Assembly: GCA_022567305.1 (NCBI GenBank)
Contig: JADFHF010000009.1
Coordinates: 34,691-98,690 of the forward strand
Direction of reading: 5' to 3'
DNA: 64,000 nt
Origin: Bacteroidota bacterium
GTDB taxonomy: Bacteria > Bacteroidota > Rhodothermia > Rhodothermales > UBA10348
Under the pieces are notes generated by a model that was given only the letters and a program-made list of their open reading frames with translations, made no database searches and was not told the DNA's origin. Made by a program: the position numbers and the translations under genes. Below, one piece after another: positions 43,957 through 52,602 of the stretch. Numbering within the stretch: position 1 is the stretch's first letter; the number at the start of each line of letters is the position of its first letter.

Positions 43957-46674
43957 CTAGTGGAGTTTGTGTTCCTTAATGAGACTCCACAAGTCACGCA
44001 GACTCGTCACCGAATGCCCGTTTCTTCTGTTCATAGATCCGATTTCGAAGGCAATTTTCCACTGTTGAAACAGTATTCGATACGCGTGTGCGAGCGAATT
44101 GGAAGGATCGTAAATACTGGTCGCCTCGGACGTTACGCCGTTGAGCTCGAGGATGGTAAAACCGTGGCCGGCCTTGAACGCTTCGAGGTCATTGGTTCGA
44201 ACGTCGAATCGACCAAAATAAAAACCCTCAAAGTGAGAGGTGACTCGATCGAAGGTGCGCCTCAAAGCATCCGTGATGTAGGAAGACCCGTCCAGGAAAA
44301 GGGTTCCTCGACAATGCGTACCTACATTGACCAGTTGGATTCGCTCCCCGTCGGATGGGATGCTATCCAAAGCATGGCGATGAACTCGCATGTGGAGCGG
44401 AGCCATCGCATTCGCCCTGTCATCGTCAAGAATTAGTTCTTCGAGTGTGTCGTGATCATTTCCAATCACACCGATGAATCGTTTGTCCGTGACGGAAAAA
44501 ATGTGGCCTTCCGAGCGATCTGGATATCTATAGTAGAAGACCCCGAATTCTTTCCCCGAAATATATTCCTGAACGAGTGTACGACTATGAGGTTTTAAGA
44601 AGTACTGCCTCACTTCCGCCATGGACTGAATGATCTCAACACCGTCGCCTCGCTCACCCACGTCCGGTTTGAGAACGACGGGTAAGGATAAATCGGTTGT
44701 CTGTAAGAACCGGGATACGGCGGCCGGCCCGTCTTCGGTCGGTTCGATGATTGAATACCTGGGAATCCGGGCGTCGGGTGAGTCGAGCTGGTTCAAAATG
44801 TCCGACTTGGATTCTCCAACAAATCCTCCCTGAGGAATACCCGGGTTAGCTGCCGTAAAAACAGTTAACGATCGATGCCGGATGGCGAGCCAGAGCACGT
44901 AAAAAACGACGGGTATGTAAAACAGGAGTGGGGACCAATACTCCCAATGTGTGAGCCTCTGCCATCGCGAGCGGTTTCGGCGACGTCCCCGATGGGTTAG
45001 AGCAGGTAGTAGAATATGTACCGAACCATAGATCAACAGGATAACTCCGAGCAATACCCAGATTGCGGAGCCCTCATACATCTCGTAAAAGTTCAAAAAG
45101 TTTTGGCCGAGAAGGCTTGAGAGACCGACCAGAAGGGGAGTCCAGACCAGGCTTGCGAGAAAGAAAAACAACAGGAATCGCCAGAATGGAGCTTTCAAAA
45201 CTCCCGCGGCCACGAAAGTTGGGAGTCTTGAACTTGGTACAAAGCGACAGATCATGACTACTTTCAGACCTTGCTGTTTGAACCAACTGGCTCCACGCTC
45301 CAAGCGGTCTTTAGATACAAACCATTTCAGTGGCGGGCGGCGGGCAACATTGGCTCCGATTGAGCGGCCCATGGCATAGAGTAGAAGGTCGCCAATAACG
45401 ATTCCGACGAAAGCTGCTGACGTTGCAGCCAGAAACGTCAGCGTGCCTTTTGCGACCATCAAGCCTGCACCGATACATGCTAAATCTTCGCTTACGAGTG
45501 TGGCACCGATAATGAGAAGGAAGAATACGGTGAGTGCAAATCCTCTAGCCGTTGGAATCAAATCCGTATCGAATGCAGCTTCCGCAGCGAGCATTCGTTC
45601 CGGAGAAGCGAGATCTCGAGTGAGTGCCTGCTTGTCTTCAACCCGGTGAACGAATTGATTCACGAGTACGGCGACTGAGTCCGGCCTTTGAAAAACGAGT
45701 CCGTGGCCGCCTCCGTCAATCCTCGCAAGCGTGCTCTGAGGAACGAGCCGATGGTGCTCCAGCGCGACCGCGAAAGGAACGAGGAAATCATCCGTGCCGT
45801 GAATGATTTCCATGGGACCGGAATACCCGACAAGTATGTCACGAAGAGGTCGCTGATCCGTATCGAAAAAATTTCTGGCGTACGGCACGCCGAGGATCGC
45901 ATCGTCCATCCATCCAAAATGAGGGACCATTTCAGAAATGAACCAGAGACCGGCGAGTTGGAGGGCGTGGACGGCGTGATTCAGATGATAATCGCCTGTT
46001 AATTCCAACTCCTGCACTCCGATGGCAGACACCATCACAATCGACGAGATTCGGTCCGGAGCCAGACGATACGCCTCAAGGGCAACCCCTCCCCCCATAC
46101 TATAGCCGAGCAAGTGGGCATTTTCGATTTTTAACGAATCCAAAGCTTGAATCAGGTACCCAGCGTGCGCGGCGATCGAATAGTCTGGAATCGACCGAGT
46201 AGATCCACCGAAGCCCGGAAAGTCGGGGGTGAGGATTCTCACGGTCTCTTGCCGCACGAGTGAACGATGAAGCGGCAACATGAACGAAGACGCTGCGGGA
46301 CTACCATGCAGGACGACTAAGGTTGGGCGCGTATCCCTCTCTATGCGGGTATCGACAAACGAAAACCGAATCTCTCTTTGGGTGACCCGATCCTCATCGA
46401 CTTCGCCAAGGGTGATCGATTGCTGGTCGGCTCGTAGAGGGATCCCTGGACTCAAAAACCGGACGACGTGCGAAAGAGCGAGTGCAACAACGTAAAGCAG
46501 GAGCAGAAGTCGTTTCAGGCTCAGAGAGGACTTTTCGCTCGACTTTAAGCGTCGTGGAATCACGGGAGAACCCGAGTAAAGATGAGAGTCGGATATCTCA
46601 CTTGATTTAGACGTCGGAAGTCTGACGATAGCTGAGTGTGGATGGCGCGACTCCGAATTTTCTATCCGTTTCAA
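43957..46674 (-). CDS. Triple fusion: alpha/beta hydrolase + DedA/VTT membrane domain + ATP-grasp ligase
   Basis: This is one 905-residue polypeptide. A membrane anchor is at about residues 55-75. The alpha/beta hydrolase (about 95-345) has oxyanion HGSPAAS, nucleophile Ser192 in LGYSMGGG, acid Asp295/296 in HGTDDFLVP and His324 in GGGHGLVF. The VTT/DedA domain (about 375-560) has E396/D397, GIVIGDLLLYAMGRSIG and the CRFVPSSRLPTFVAAG motif with Arg477 and Arg483. Another helix is at about 580-598. The ATP-grasp domain (about 610-905) has Lys669, the loop GERGDGV, QEYISGKEFG, GRFDVR and metal ligands Glu843/Asn845 in ILELNGV. Together these suggest hydrolysis, flipping and carboxylate-amine ligation of a lipid. 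The start (TTG 46674) overlaps the upstream gene by 68 bases and may be later. Confidence 0.88.
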   Translation of the reverse strand: MKRIENSESRHPHSAIVRLPTSKSSEISDSHLYSGSPVIPRRLKSSEKSSLSLKRLLLLLYVVALALSHVVRFLSPGIPLRADQQSITLGEVDEDRVTQREIRFSFVDTRIERDTRPTLVVLHGSPAASSFMLPLHRSLVRQETVRILTPDFPGFGGSTRSIPDYSIAAHAGYLIQALDSLKIENAHLLGYSMGGGVALEAYRLAPDRISSIVMVSAIGVQELELTGDYHLNHAVHALQLAGLWFISEMVPHFGWMDDAILGVPYARNFFDTDQRPLRDILVGYSGPMEIIHGTDDFLVPFAVALEHHRLVPQSTLARIDGGGHGLVFQRPDSVAVLVNQFVHRVEDKQALTRDLASPERMLAAEAAFDTDLIPTARGFALTVFFLLIIGATLVSEDLACIGAGLMVAKGTLTFLAATSAAFVGIVIGDLLLYAMGRSIGANVARRPPLKWFVSKDRLERGASWFKQQGLKVVMICRFVPSSRLPTFVAAGVLKAPFWRFLLFFFLASLVWTPLLVGLSSLLGQNFLNFYEMYEGSAIWVLLGVILLIYGSVHILLPALTHRGRRRNRSRWQRLTHWEYWSPLLFYIPVVFYVLWLAIRHRSLTVFTAANPGIPQGGFVGESKSDILNQLDSPDARIPRYSIIEPTEDGPAAVSRFLQTTDLSLPVVLKPDVGERGDGVEIIQSMAEVRQYFLKPHSRTLVQEYISGKEFGVFYYRYPDRSEGHIFSVTDKRFIGVIGNDHDTLEELILDDDRANAMAPLHMRVHRHALDSIPSDGERIQLVNVGTHCRGTLFLDGSSYITDALRRTFDRVTSHFEGFYFGRFDVRTNDLEAFKAGHGFTILELNGVTSEATSIYDPSNSLAHAYRILFQQWKIAFEIGSMNRRNGHSVTSLRDLWSLIKEHKLH

Positions 46675-47128
46675 TTCCTTGAACGCGCATGATCATGGAG
46701 ATTAGAGCATAGTGGTGAATCGTATGCGCCTGTAAATACTGTAGCTCTCTTTTCACGTTGGATTCGCTCCAGGGAGATCCGCCATCAGCGTCCGTTGTCC
46801 CTGACATTTTTACAGTCAAGGGCACATTCTCGTCGTCGAGTGCATCGAGCTGTGTACACACATACTCATATTGGGCTTCGGCGTACTCCCGATCGGATGA
46901 AATACGAAAGTCTCTATGACGGGCGTCATAGTCAACGCTGCCTTCCGGAATTCCAGCCAGGAAGCACGTATAGTGTTCTACAATATGTCGTACATGCTCG
47001 CCAATGCTGCTTTCATAGATGGGCGGTTCGACCTTTATGAACGAACGATGGGTCAATCGCCGAATGAGATCAATCCCTTCTTTAAGACTATTTTTGTTGT
47101 ATTGAATAAGGATCGAATAACTATTCAT
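46607..47128 (-). CDS. DinB-fold protein
   Basis: This 173-residue four-helix-bundle protein belongs to the DinB/YfiT superfamily, whose members bind metal through a histidine triad and include thiol-dependent transferases. Candidate ligands are His in SIGEHVRHIVEHYTCFL (about residue 40-47) and the H-x-x-x-H pair in LQYLQAHTIHHYALIS near the end. The start ATG 47128 overlaps the TGA of the acyltransferase gene (ATGA); a longer frame to 47305 runs antisense-like through that gene and is rejected. It is co-translated with lipid genes, so a bacillithiol-like or metal-dependent step on a lipid or its precursor is conceivable, but unproven. Confidence 0.82.
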   Translation of the reverse strand: MNSYSILIQYNKNSLKEGIDLIRRLTHRSFIKVEPPIYESSIGEHVRHIVEHYTCFLAGIPEGSVDYDARHRDFRISSDREYAEAQYEYVCTQLDALDDENVPLTVKMSGTTDADGGSPWSESNVKRELQYLQAHTIHHYALISMIMRVQGIETDRKFGVAPSTLSYRQTSDV

Positions 47129-47898
47129 CGATGATCGATTTGAATGACAGGGACAAAATTCTCCATGATTTTCTCTCTGAGTTTGGTCGTCAGCTGTTTT
47201 CGATCGCGTGAGCAGATCGGAGTCTCTCCAAAATGGATTAGTGCACGATACCGAGGAATTGTTAATAGAGTGTATAAATGATCTGAAAAAGTCATATCTC
47301 CCCACCAGCAGATCGTCTCACTTGCCGGAGGAGAGCCCGGCATGATTTCGTAACTGATCGCGGCAAAGTGAACAGGCGTTTCTGTTTGGGCCGGATATTC
47401 CAATAAAGATGAACGAAAGGGTCCTACCACCTTACCGCGGGAAGACGTTCCCTCCGGGAATAAAATGACACCCTTGTTTTTGGACAGAGCTCCTTCAATC
47501 AGGGAATTGACTCGAACGACATCCTTGGCGCTTGTACGATCAATGAAGAGGGAGCCGCTTAAGTAGGCCAGGTAGCCGAGTATTGGCCATTGTCTGACAT
47601 CGGCCCGAGAAACGAATACCCCGCGAACCAGGCTTAGAAAAAGCAGAATGTCGACGTAGGAGAGGTGATTTGAGACGAGACAGAACGGCGGTCGTGGCGC
47701 GTTGCCCGTGACCTGCTTTTTCATTCCCATGATCGTCGTCAACGCAATGGCCCACGTGTGAACGATGTGATATCTCACGAATTCTCGGAGCTTGGGGGAT
47801 CTCATGCTAAGCAGGTTACCCAACAGCCAGAAAAAGCACAGAAACCCAGTCGTAAAAACGATGAGAAAGATCCGTATAACCGCTCGAATATGCCTCAT
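47125..47898 (-). CDS. 1-acyl-sn-glycerol-3-phosphate acyltransferase-like (PlsC/OlsA family)
   Basis: This 257-residue acyltransferase has an N-terminal membrane helix (IFLIVFTTGFLCFFWLLGNL). Catalytic motif I NHLSYVD (NHx4D) is at about residue 84, the FIDRT block is present, and FPEGTSS is the glycerophosphate/phosphate-binding motif. The family transfers acyl groups to lysophosphatidate or, when paired with an OlsB-like enzyme, to lyso-ornithine lipid. The gene upstream encodes such an enzyme and overlaps this start by 4 bases (ATGA), which favours the OlsA-type role. It overlaps the DinB gene downstream in the same way. Confidence 0.9.
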   Translation of the reverse strand: MRHIRAVIRIFLIVFTTGFLCFFWLLGNLLSMRSPKLREFVRYHIVHTWAIALTTIMGMKKQVTGNAPRPPFCLVSNHLSYVDILLFLSLVRGVFVSRADVRQWPILGYLAYLSGSLFIDRTSAKDVVRVNSLIEGALSKNKGVILFPEGTSSRGKVVGPFRSSLLEYPAQTETPVHFAAISYEIMPGSPPASETICWWGDMTFSDHLYTLLTIPRYRALIHFGETPICSRDRKQLTTKLREKIMENFVPVIQIDHR

Positions 47899-48749
47899 TC
47901 TTTGATACGATAAAACGCGAGGGCGCTTCTTGACATGAGTTTCGTATCGAAAAGCGCCAGATAGTCAATCGTCTTAAACGCGCGATCGATTGCTGGTGGC
48001 CCACATATTTTTGCTCCTTGCGAAAGATATGTTCGCATTAATCTGGGGATTTTGACGGGTACAGGGGAGACGTCTCCAGCGTCAGCGTTACTCGATCGAC
48101 AGTCATTTTCAGGGAGAGGATACAAGGTCCAATCGGTAATCACGTGTCCGTTTTCCCGAAGATACCGATACACCGCGAGCCCTTCTTGTTCATCTTGGCT
48201 GGTTAATGAACAACATCCAAATAAATATCTCATCTCGTTGTATGCCAAATAGATACCGAGCCCTCTCCATAAAAGATGCAGCACCCTCAGAGTGCGATGT
48301 CCCGAGGCAATGCATGCTCTCCCAATCTCAACACTATCGTCGAGTATGGACTCGGGAAACGTGGAGAAATCAAATTCGGTCCTGGCATAATATCCAATTC
48401 CATTCGACGCCATCACGGACGGCTGCATCCGATACGTACCTATACAGTTGCCTGTTGAGTCCTCGGTTACATAAAGATGATGATGGAAGGGATCAAATTC
48501 ATCTTCGTCCCGACCCGTCTTGTGCGACTCATTTAGCCCTTCTGCTAATTCAAGATTGAAAACCTCGTATCGCAATCGGTAAATCGCATCCAGATCTGTC
48601 TCGCAGTTTGCGAATCGAAGTGAATATCCTCCAGACGTCAGCGGCTCGTCCGGGAGTCGTTCCGGAAACGTTGGATATACGTCTGGAATCCGTTCGGAAA
48701 CAGGATCGCTGATCTGCTGCCGATGCCGTATTGAGTCAGAAATTCGCAA
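47895..48749 (-). CDS. OlsB-like GNAT N-acyltransferase (ornithine/amino-acid lipid synthesis)
   Basis: This 284-residue protein belongs to the hemolysin/OlsB group of GNAT acyltransferases, which link 3-hydroxy fatty acids from acyl carrier protein to the alpha-amino group of ornithine or other amino acids. Characteristic segments are AIYRLRYEVFNLELAEGL, FDPFHHHLYV, IGTYRMQP, EIGRACIASGHRT and RYLFGCCSLTSQD. The C-terminus has VPVKIPRLMRTYLSQGAKICG (in two parts), FKTIDYLALFD and SRSALAFY. It is the first gene of the operon and the likely first step of the lipid pathway. It is divergent from the cupin gene across 78 bases, where the promoter must lie. Confidence 0.85.
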   Translation of the reverse strand: MRISDSIRHRQQISDPVSERIPDVYPTFPERLPDEPLTSGGYSLRFANCETDLDAIYRLRYEVFNLELAEGLNESHKTGRDEDEFDPFHHHLYVTEDSTGNCIGTYRMQPSVMASNGIGYYARTEFDFSTFPESILDDSVEIGRACIASGHRTLRVLHLLWRGLGIYLAYNEMRYLFGCCSLTSQDEQEGLAVYRYLRENGHVITDWTLYPLPENDCRSSNADAGDVSPVPVKIPRLMRTYLSQGAKICGPPAIDRAFKTIDYLALFDTKLMSRSALAFYRIKE

Positions 48750-48827
48750 GGTCGTCGATAATCCTAAAATTGTTGTAACATTGCCAGTGGGCCTAATCTG
48801 GAACGTCCACCATTCTATCTACGTGCC

Positions 48828-49199
48828 ATGAGTGAAACAACACGTTACCGTTGGGACGACATGCCCAAAGAGAAAGTGTCGGAGTCGCTGGATCGTCGCT
48901 TAATCACAGGCGAAAGAATGATGCTGGCGCACGTATACTTAAAGAAGGGATGTATTGTGCCTCGTCATCGGCATGATAATGAGCAGTTAACGTATATCCT
49001 CGAAGGAGCCTTGCGATTCTGGATTGGAGAAGACGAGTCCGAAACCTTTGATGTGCGTGCTGGAGAGGTTCTCCACATCCCGTCATTTTGTTGGCACAAA
49101 GCAGAAGCGCTCGAGGACACGTTGGACGTTGATATCTTTTGTCCGCCTCGCCAGGATTGGCTCGATAAGACCGATGATTACCTGCGCTCAGACTCCTGA
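48828..49199 (+). CDS. Cupin-domain protein
   Basis: This 123-residue single-domain cupin has the first metal motif HRHDNEQLTYILEG (H-x-H-x4-E type) and the second PSFCWHKAEA near residues 85-95. Its beta-barrel pattern is typical of small cupins such as RmlC-like or quercetinase-like binding proteins. No substrate can be deduced. The start at ATG 48828 is close to the divergent lipid operon, suggesting shared control. It converges with the thioredoxin-like gene, with 9 bases between the stops. Confidence 0.85.
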   Translation: MSETTRYRWDDMPKEKVSESLDRRLITGERMMLAHVYLKKGCIVPRHRHDNEQLTYILEGALRFWIGEDESETFDVRAGEVLHIPSFCWHKAEALEDTLDVDIFCPPRQDWLDKTDDYLRSDS

Positions 49200-49208
49200 C
49201 CCACTCGA

Positions 49209-49850
49209 CTACAGACTGTGTTTCGCGTCTTTGGCCAGTTCTCTCAAAAACTCCTTGAACCGCTCCGAATCATAGTTGGCCATGCCACTGTGGATGGCGA
49301 CGATGTTTCCCTCGGGCGAAACGACATACGTAGTAGGGATGATCGTGCTCGTGTAAGGTCGTGGCATCGGGCCCGTCAATTGGTAGACCGGGAAAGAAAA
49401 TTCTCGGGCCTCGATAAATTTGCTGGCAATTTCCCGGGTCTCGTCCGTGGATATCATTACAAACGCGATCCGATCATCTTCAATCTCGTCATACAAGTTC
49501 TGAATAAATGGCATTTCTGCGAGACACGGAGCACACCACGTCGCCCAGACATTGATGAATAGAACTTTTCCTCGCAACTCTCGCAAGGACGCTGTTTCTC
49601 CGTCGAGCGTAACAAGAGGGATATCGTAGTTGGCGCTGACGAAGTCTTCTTCGGCTAGCCCGATATCCGGCTGAAAAACGCCCGTCCAGAGGAGTCCGCG
49701 TTGGAGCCAGCTCTGAATATGCGTGCCGTAGGGTGTCTGGGTTATCAGCAGAAAAATGCCCAGAATGACCGCCCAATCAATGAGAGCTCGTTTTCGAGAA
49801 CTCATGTTGCCGCGTTTTTTGTCCTCGTTCTGGGGCTTCTGATTCGTCAT
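49209..49850 (-). CDS. TlpA-like membrane-anchored thioredoxin
   Basis: This is a 213-residue periplasmic thiol-disulfide oxidoreductase. A single membrane anchor near residues 26-42 (LIDWAVILGIFLLITQTP) is followed by the redoxin fold: VTLDGETASLRELRGKVLFI, the active site NVWATWCAPCLAEMPF (CxxC as CAPC), IAFVMISTDET and a cis-proline segment in STIIPTTYVVSPEG. Such proteins reduce apocytochromes, assembly factors or envelope proteins. ATG at the codon for MSSRKRALID, 15 residues in, is an alternative start. No cytochrome c biogenesis gene is near. Confidence 0.9.
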   Translation of the reverse strand: MTNQKPQNEDKKRGNMSSRKRALIDWAVILGIFLLITQTPYGTHIQSWLQRGLLWTGVFQPDIGLAEEDFVSANYDIPLVTLDGETASLRELRGKVLFINVWATWCAPCLAEMPFIQNLYDEIEDDRIAFVMISTDETREIASKFIEAREFSFPVYQLTGPMPRPYTSTIIPTTYVVSPEGNIVAIHSGMANYDSERFKEFLRELAKDAKHSL

Positions 49851-50033
49851 GTATCGCGTGGTCAGTTCGAATAGTCTACAAAAAGGTTCTACCTGTTACG
49901 ATCTGTGACGGAGAGAGTGATTTTATTACCGAAATTCCAAATGAGAACAGATCTCCAATCGCCTACCGCGTAACCCGGATGTGGTCGTGACGTACCGTAA
50001 TTCGGCAGTATTCACGCTCAAGGATGGACTAGT

Positions 50034-50708
50034 ATGCGATCAAATGCGACGAGATCCTTTGCGGCATCCAAAAAGAAGGCGTTGAAGCGACGAATTCGCT
50101 GGAAGAGGTGGGTATTCGGCCTACCGATCGCGATTGCTGTTCCGTTCATTTTATTGGTACGACTATCCACATGGCTGTACGTTGCGAAGCAGATGAATGG
50201 CTGGGTTGCCGTGATTCTTTCTGCCTTGGCGGCGGCCCTACTTTTGGGGTCGGTCGTATGGGTGGTTGGGCGGAAACTCCGTGCAAAACCGGGGCTGAAG
50301 GTGGTCCGGTTTTCCGGTCTGTTGCTGGGAGTTTACTGTGTCTATCTTCTCGTTTTCATTTCTATGTCGAATGTCAAAACGGAAGATCTGCAGGCTACCT
50401 ATCGTCACCTTCACCCCGTTCTCCGGGTCGCGCTGAGTACGTTTATTTTGCTCGACGACCAGGTGGTCGTGACGGATACAGAACGAGTTCCCGAAGACTA
50501 CCGGGCGATGGGTTTATCAAATCGACCCACTTCTTTTCATTATGAACAAGAAGACGGATATGTTCACGCGGTCGATCTGCGAACACGGGGACGAACGCCG
50601 ATTCAGAATACTGTGACGAAATTCTATTTCGACCTTATGGGATTCTCGACGCTTCGGCACTCGGGAACGGCAGATCACCTACACGTTTCTCTTCCGCTGC
50701 AATATTAG
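50034..50708 (+). CDS. Three-helix membrane protein with C-terminal M15/LAS-peptidase-like domain (DUF5715-like)
   Basis: This 224-residue protein has a basic N-terminus (KKKALKRRIRWKR), three hydrophobic helices (about residues 30-50, 58-80 and 96-115) and a small extracytoplasmic domain. That domain has HYEQEDGYVHAVDLRTRG and ends SGTADHLHVSLP. The H...D and HxH pattern matches the zinc site of LAS-type peptidases such as D-Ala-D-Ala carboxypeptidases, and the domain resembles DUF5715. The domain is short and may lack part of the fold, so activity on peptidoglycan is a suggestion. It is divergent from the thioredoxin-like gene and its stop overlaps the convergent MBL gene by 4 bases. Confidence 0.65.
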   Translation: MRSNATRSFAASKKKALKRRIRWKRWVFGLPIAIAVPFILLVRLSTWLYVAKQMNGWVAVILSALAAALLLGSVVWVVGRKLRAKPGLKVVRFSGLLLGVYCVYLLVFISMSNVKTEDLQATYRHLHPVLRVALSTFILLDDQVVVTDTERVPEDYRAMGLSNRPTSFHYEQEDGYVHAVDLRTRGRTPIQNTVTKFYFDLMGFSTLRHSGTADHLHVSLPLQY

Positions 50709-51535
50709 AGCGGCAATTCCATTCCTTCAAATGCAACATCGCATCTGCACTCCGCTCCGGACGCTTCCAGATACGATTTAGCATCAAGGGCGATGCGATC
50801 CAATGCATCATCTGATCGAAGCGGGTCGTGGTGACAGAGTAAGAGACGACCAACGCCGGCTTCAGCAGCCAAGTCACAGACTCGACTAATGGAACTGTGT
50901 CCCCATCCAACCCTGGAGGGCATTTCATCATCCGTGTACTGCGCGTCGTGAATTAAGATGTCGGCCCCGGAGCAGAAAGAAGCGAGCTCCTCGAAAGAGG
51001 TGTTCACGTTTTGCAGCGCGTCAATTTCGTGGTCCGTTATATATATAAGATCGGCCGAGTCGGTTGCAATTCGATATCCAAAACAAGGTCCACGATGATT
51101 CAGTTTGATCCAGGATACGTCAAGACCGAACCGGCCGAGCGTACCCTTAACGTCGAGGTTGGCTTGGACGCTGGCACACATTTCCTCGTGAGTAATTGGA
51201 AAATGGACACCGTCGAGCTGTGAGAGAAAAAGCTCCGTCCATTCAGGATTCATTTCGCTCAGAATCTGAATGGAGACATCCGAATTCATATGTGGACGAA
51301 ACATCGGGAATCCATTTATGTGATCCCAATGGACGTGAGAAAGCAAGAAGTAGTACGTGTGGGAATCGTTTCGAGCCTGCTGGCCAAGTCTGTAAAGTCC
51401 CGTTCCTGCATCCAGAACCAACGTGTTCTCGTTATCCAGAGAGATCGATATACACATGGTGTTTCCACCATATTTCGTAGTCGATGACCCTGGAGAAGCA
51501 ATGGAGCCGCGAACACCCCAAAAATGAATATTCAT
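50705..51535 (-). CDS. MBL-fold metallohydrolase
   Basis: This 276-residue metallo-beta-lactamase-fold enzyme has the metal signature HVHWDH in LLSHVHWDHINGFPMF, a second Asp/His pair later in LIHDAQYTDDEM and GHSSISRVCDLA, and HHDP near the end. The opening NIHFWGVRGSIASPGSSTTKYGGN (in two parts) is typical of the cyclic-nucleotide-phosphodiesterase-like/RNase Z-like subgroup often found in signalling clusters. The substrate is unknown. Just upstream of ATG 51535 are five 13-base tandem repeats (see the separate entry), which may control its expression. Confidence 0.85.
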   Translation of the reverse strand: MNIHFWGVRGSIASPGSSTTKYGGNTMCISISLDNENTLVLDAGTGLYRLGQQARNDSHTYYFLLSHVHWDHINGFPMFRPHMNSDVSIQILSEMNPEWTELFLSQLDGVHFPITHEEMCASVQANLDVKGTLGRFGLDVSWIKLNHRGPCFGYRIATDSADLIYITDHEIDALQNVNTSFEELASFCSGADILIHDAQYTDDEMPSRVGWGHSSISRVCDLAAEAGVGRLLLCHHDPLRSDDALDRIALDAKSYLEASGAECRCDVAFEGMELPL

Positions 51536-51536
51536 T

Positions 51537-51601
51537 GTCAGGTAATCTGGTCAGGAAATAGGGTCAAGAAATAGGGTCAGGCAATCGTATCAGGCAATTA
51601 T
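51537..51601. repeat. Five 13-bp tandem repeats upstream of the MBL gene
   Basis: Five direct repeats of 13 bases follow each other without spacers: GTCAGGTAATCTG, GTCAGGAAATAGG, GTCAAGAAATAGG, GTCAGGCAATCGT, ATCAGGCAATTAT. They end 1 base from the ATG of the MBL-fold gene on the reverse strand, so they form its leader. A sixth copy may be recognisable, degenerate, after 51601. The repeats could be operator sites or a slippage-prone stretch that changes promoter or ribosome-site spacing. Confidence 0.85.
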
Positions 51602-51737
51602 TTCAAGTGCTGCGTCGTAAAGCGAATTGACGCGTGAAGCTACAAACTGGTTCGGTGGATTGTAGGGTGGACCCCAGAAGCAACAGCCACTTCACATCGT
51701 GAAATTCCCACACCGCTGACTATGCCATATCAGATAC

Positions 51738-52586
51738 ATGAATCTGGCGTATACTCCGACCAACCGTGTGACACCTGAAAAGTCCCCCATGCTGTACTAC
51801 AAGACGTTTTTGGCCCAGAAAGAAAGTGACTGGGTTGTTCTCGTACATGGCGCCGGAGGCAGTTCAGCGATCTGGTTCAAGCAGCTTCGCGCCTTTCGGG
51901 AGGCCGTAAATGTGCTCTTGGTAGACTTGCGTGGACACGGCCGATCCAAGGATTACCATGGTCCCGACGGAAAATATTCGCTGCCGTCGATCAGTTCCGA
52001 TATCATCGCTGTCCTCGACGACGTGGGAATCGAGGCTGCCCATTTCGTTGGCGTGTCGTTGGGGACCATCTTGATTCGCTGTGTGGGAGAAATCGCTCCG
52101 GAGCGCGTAAAGAGTATGGTGATGGCAGGTGCTATTACAGATTTTAATGCCTGGGCCCGGTTCCTCGTCTCCCTGGGTCATACGCTCAAGTACACGGTTC
52201 CCTTCCGCCCGTTGTACCGGATGTTCGCGTGGATCATCATGCCCGGAAAACGAGCTCGGGAGTCAAGAGAGGTATTTCGTGAGGAAGCAAAAAAGGTGTC
52301 TCCAGACGAATTCAAACGATGGTTGAAGCTTACAAAGGAAGTGTTCGGATACCTGAAGGAGTGGGCGAAGTCCGCGGGGCCATGCCCGATTTTATATGTG
52401 ATGGGTGGGCACGACTATATCTTTCTGGAGCCGGCAAAGGAGTTGGCAGAACGATATTCGAATCAATGTCTGGAAGTGATCGAAGAGTCGGGGCACGTTT
52501 GCAACGTAGAATGTCCGGAAAAATTCAATCGGACGGCTCTGGCCTTCATCGATGCTCCGAACCGCTGGTCGCCCTCGTACTCGTAG
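51738..52586 (+). CDS. Alpha/beta-hydrolase
   Basis: This 282-residue soluble esterase/lipase-like hydrolase has oxyanion and strand motif VVLVHGAGGSSAIWFKQL, nucleophile Ser in HFVGVSLGTILIR (GVSLG), Asp in YVMGGHDYIFLEPAK and His in EESGHVCNVE. All triad residues are present, and there is no signal peptide. The fold covers esterases, haloperoxidase-like and C-C hydrolases; the substrate is not inferable. The first 14 or so residues are variable, so ATG 51789 (MLYYKTFLA) could be the real start. It converges with the polyprenyl synthase gene. Confidence 0.88.
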   Translation: MNLAYTPTNRVTPEKSPMLYYKTFLAQKESDWVVLVHGAGGSSAIWFKQLRAFREAVNVLLVDLRGHGRSKDYHGPDGKYSLPSISSDIIAVLDDVGIEAAHFVGVSLGTILIRCVGEIAPERVKSMVMAGAITDFNAWARFLVSLGHTLKYTVPFRPLYRMFAWIIMPGKRARESREVFREEAKKVSPDEFKRWLKLTKEVFGYLKEWAKSAGPCPILYVMGGHDYIFLEPAKELAERYSNQCLEVIEESGHVCNVECPEKFNRTALAFIDAPNRWSPSYS

Positions 52587-52602
52587 AGCGACAGGAATCC
52601 AG

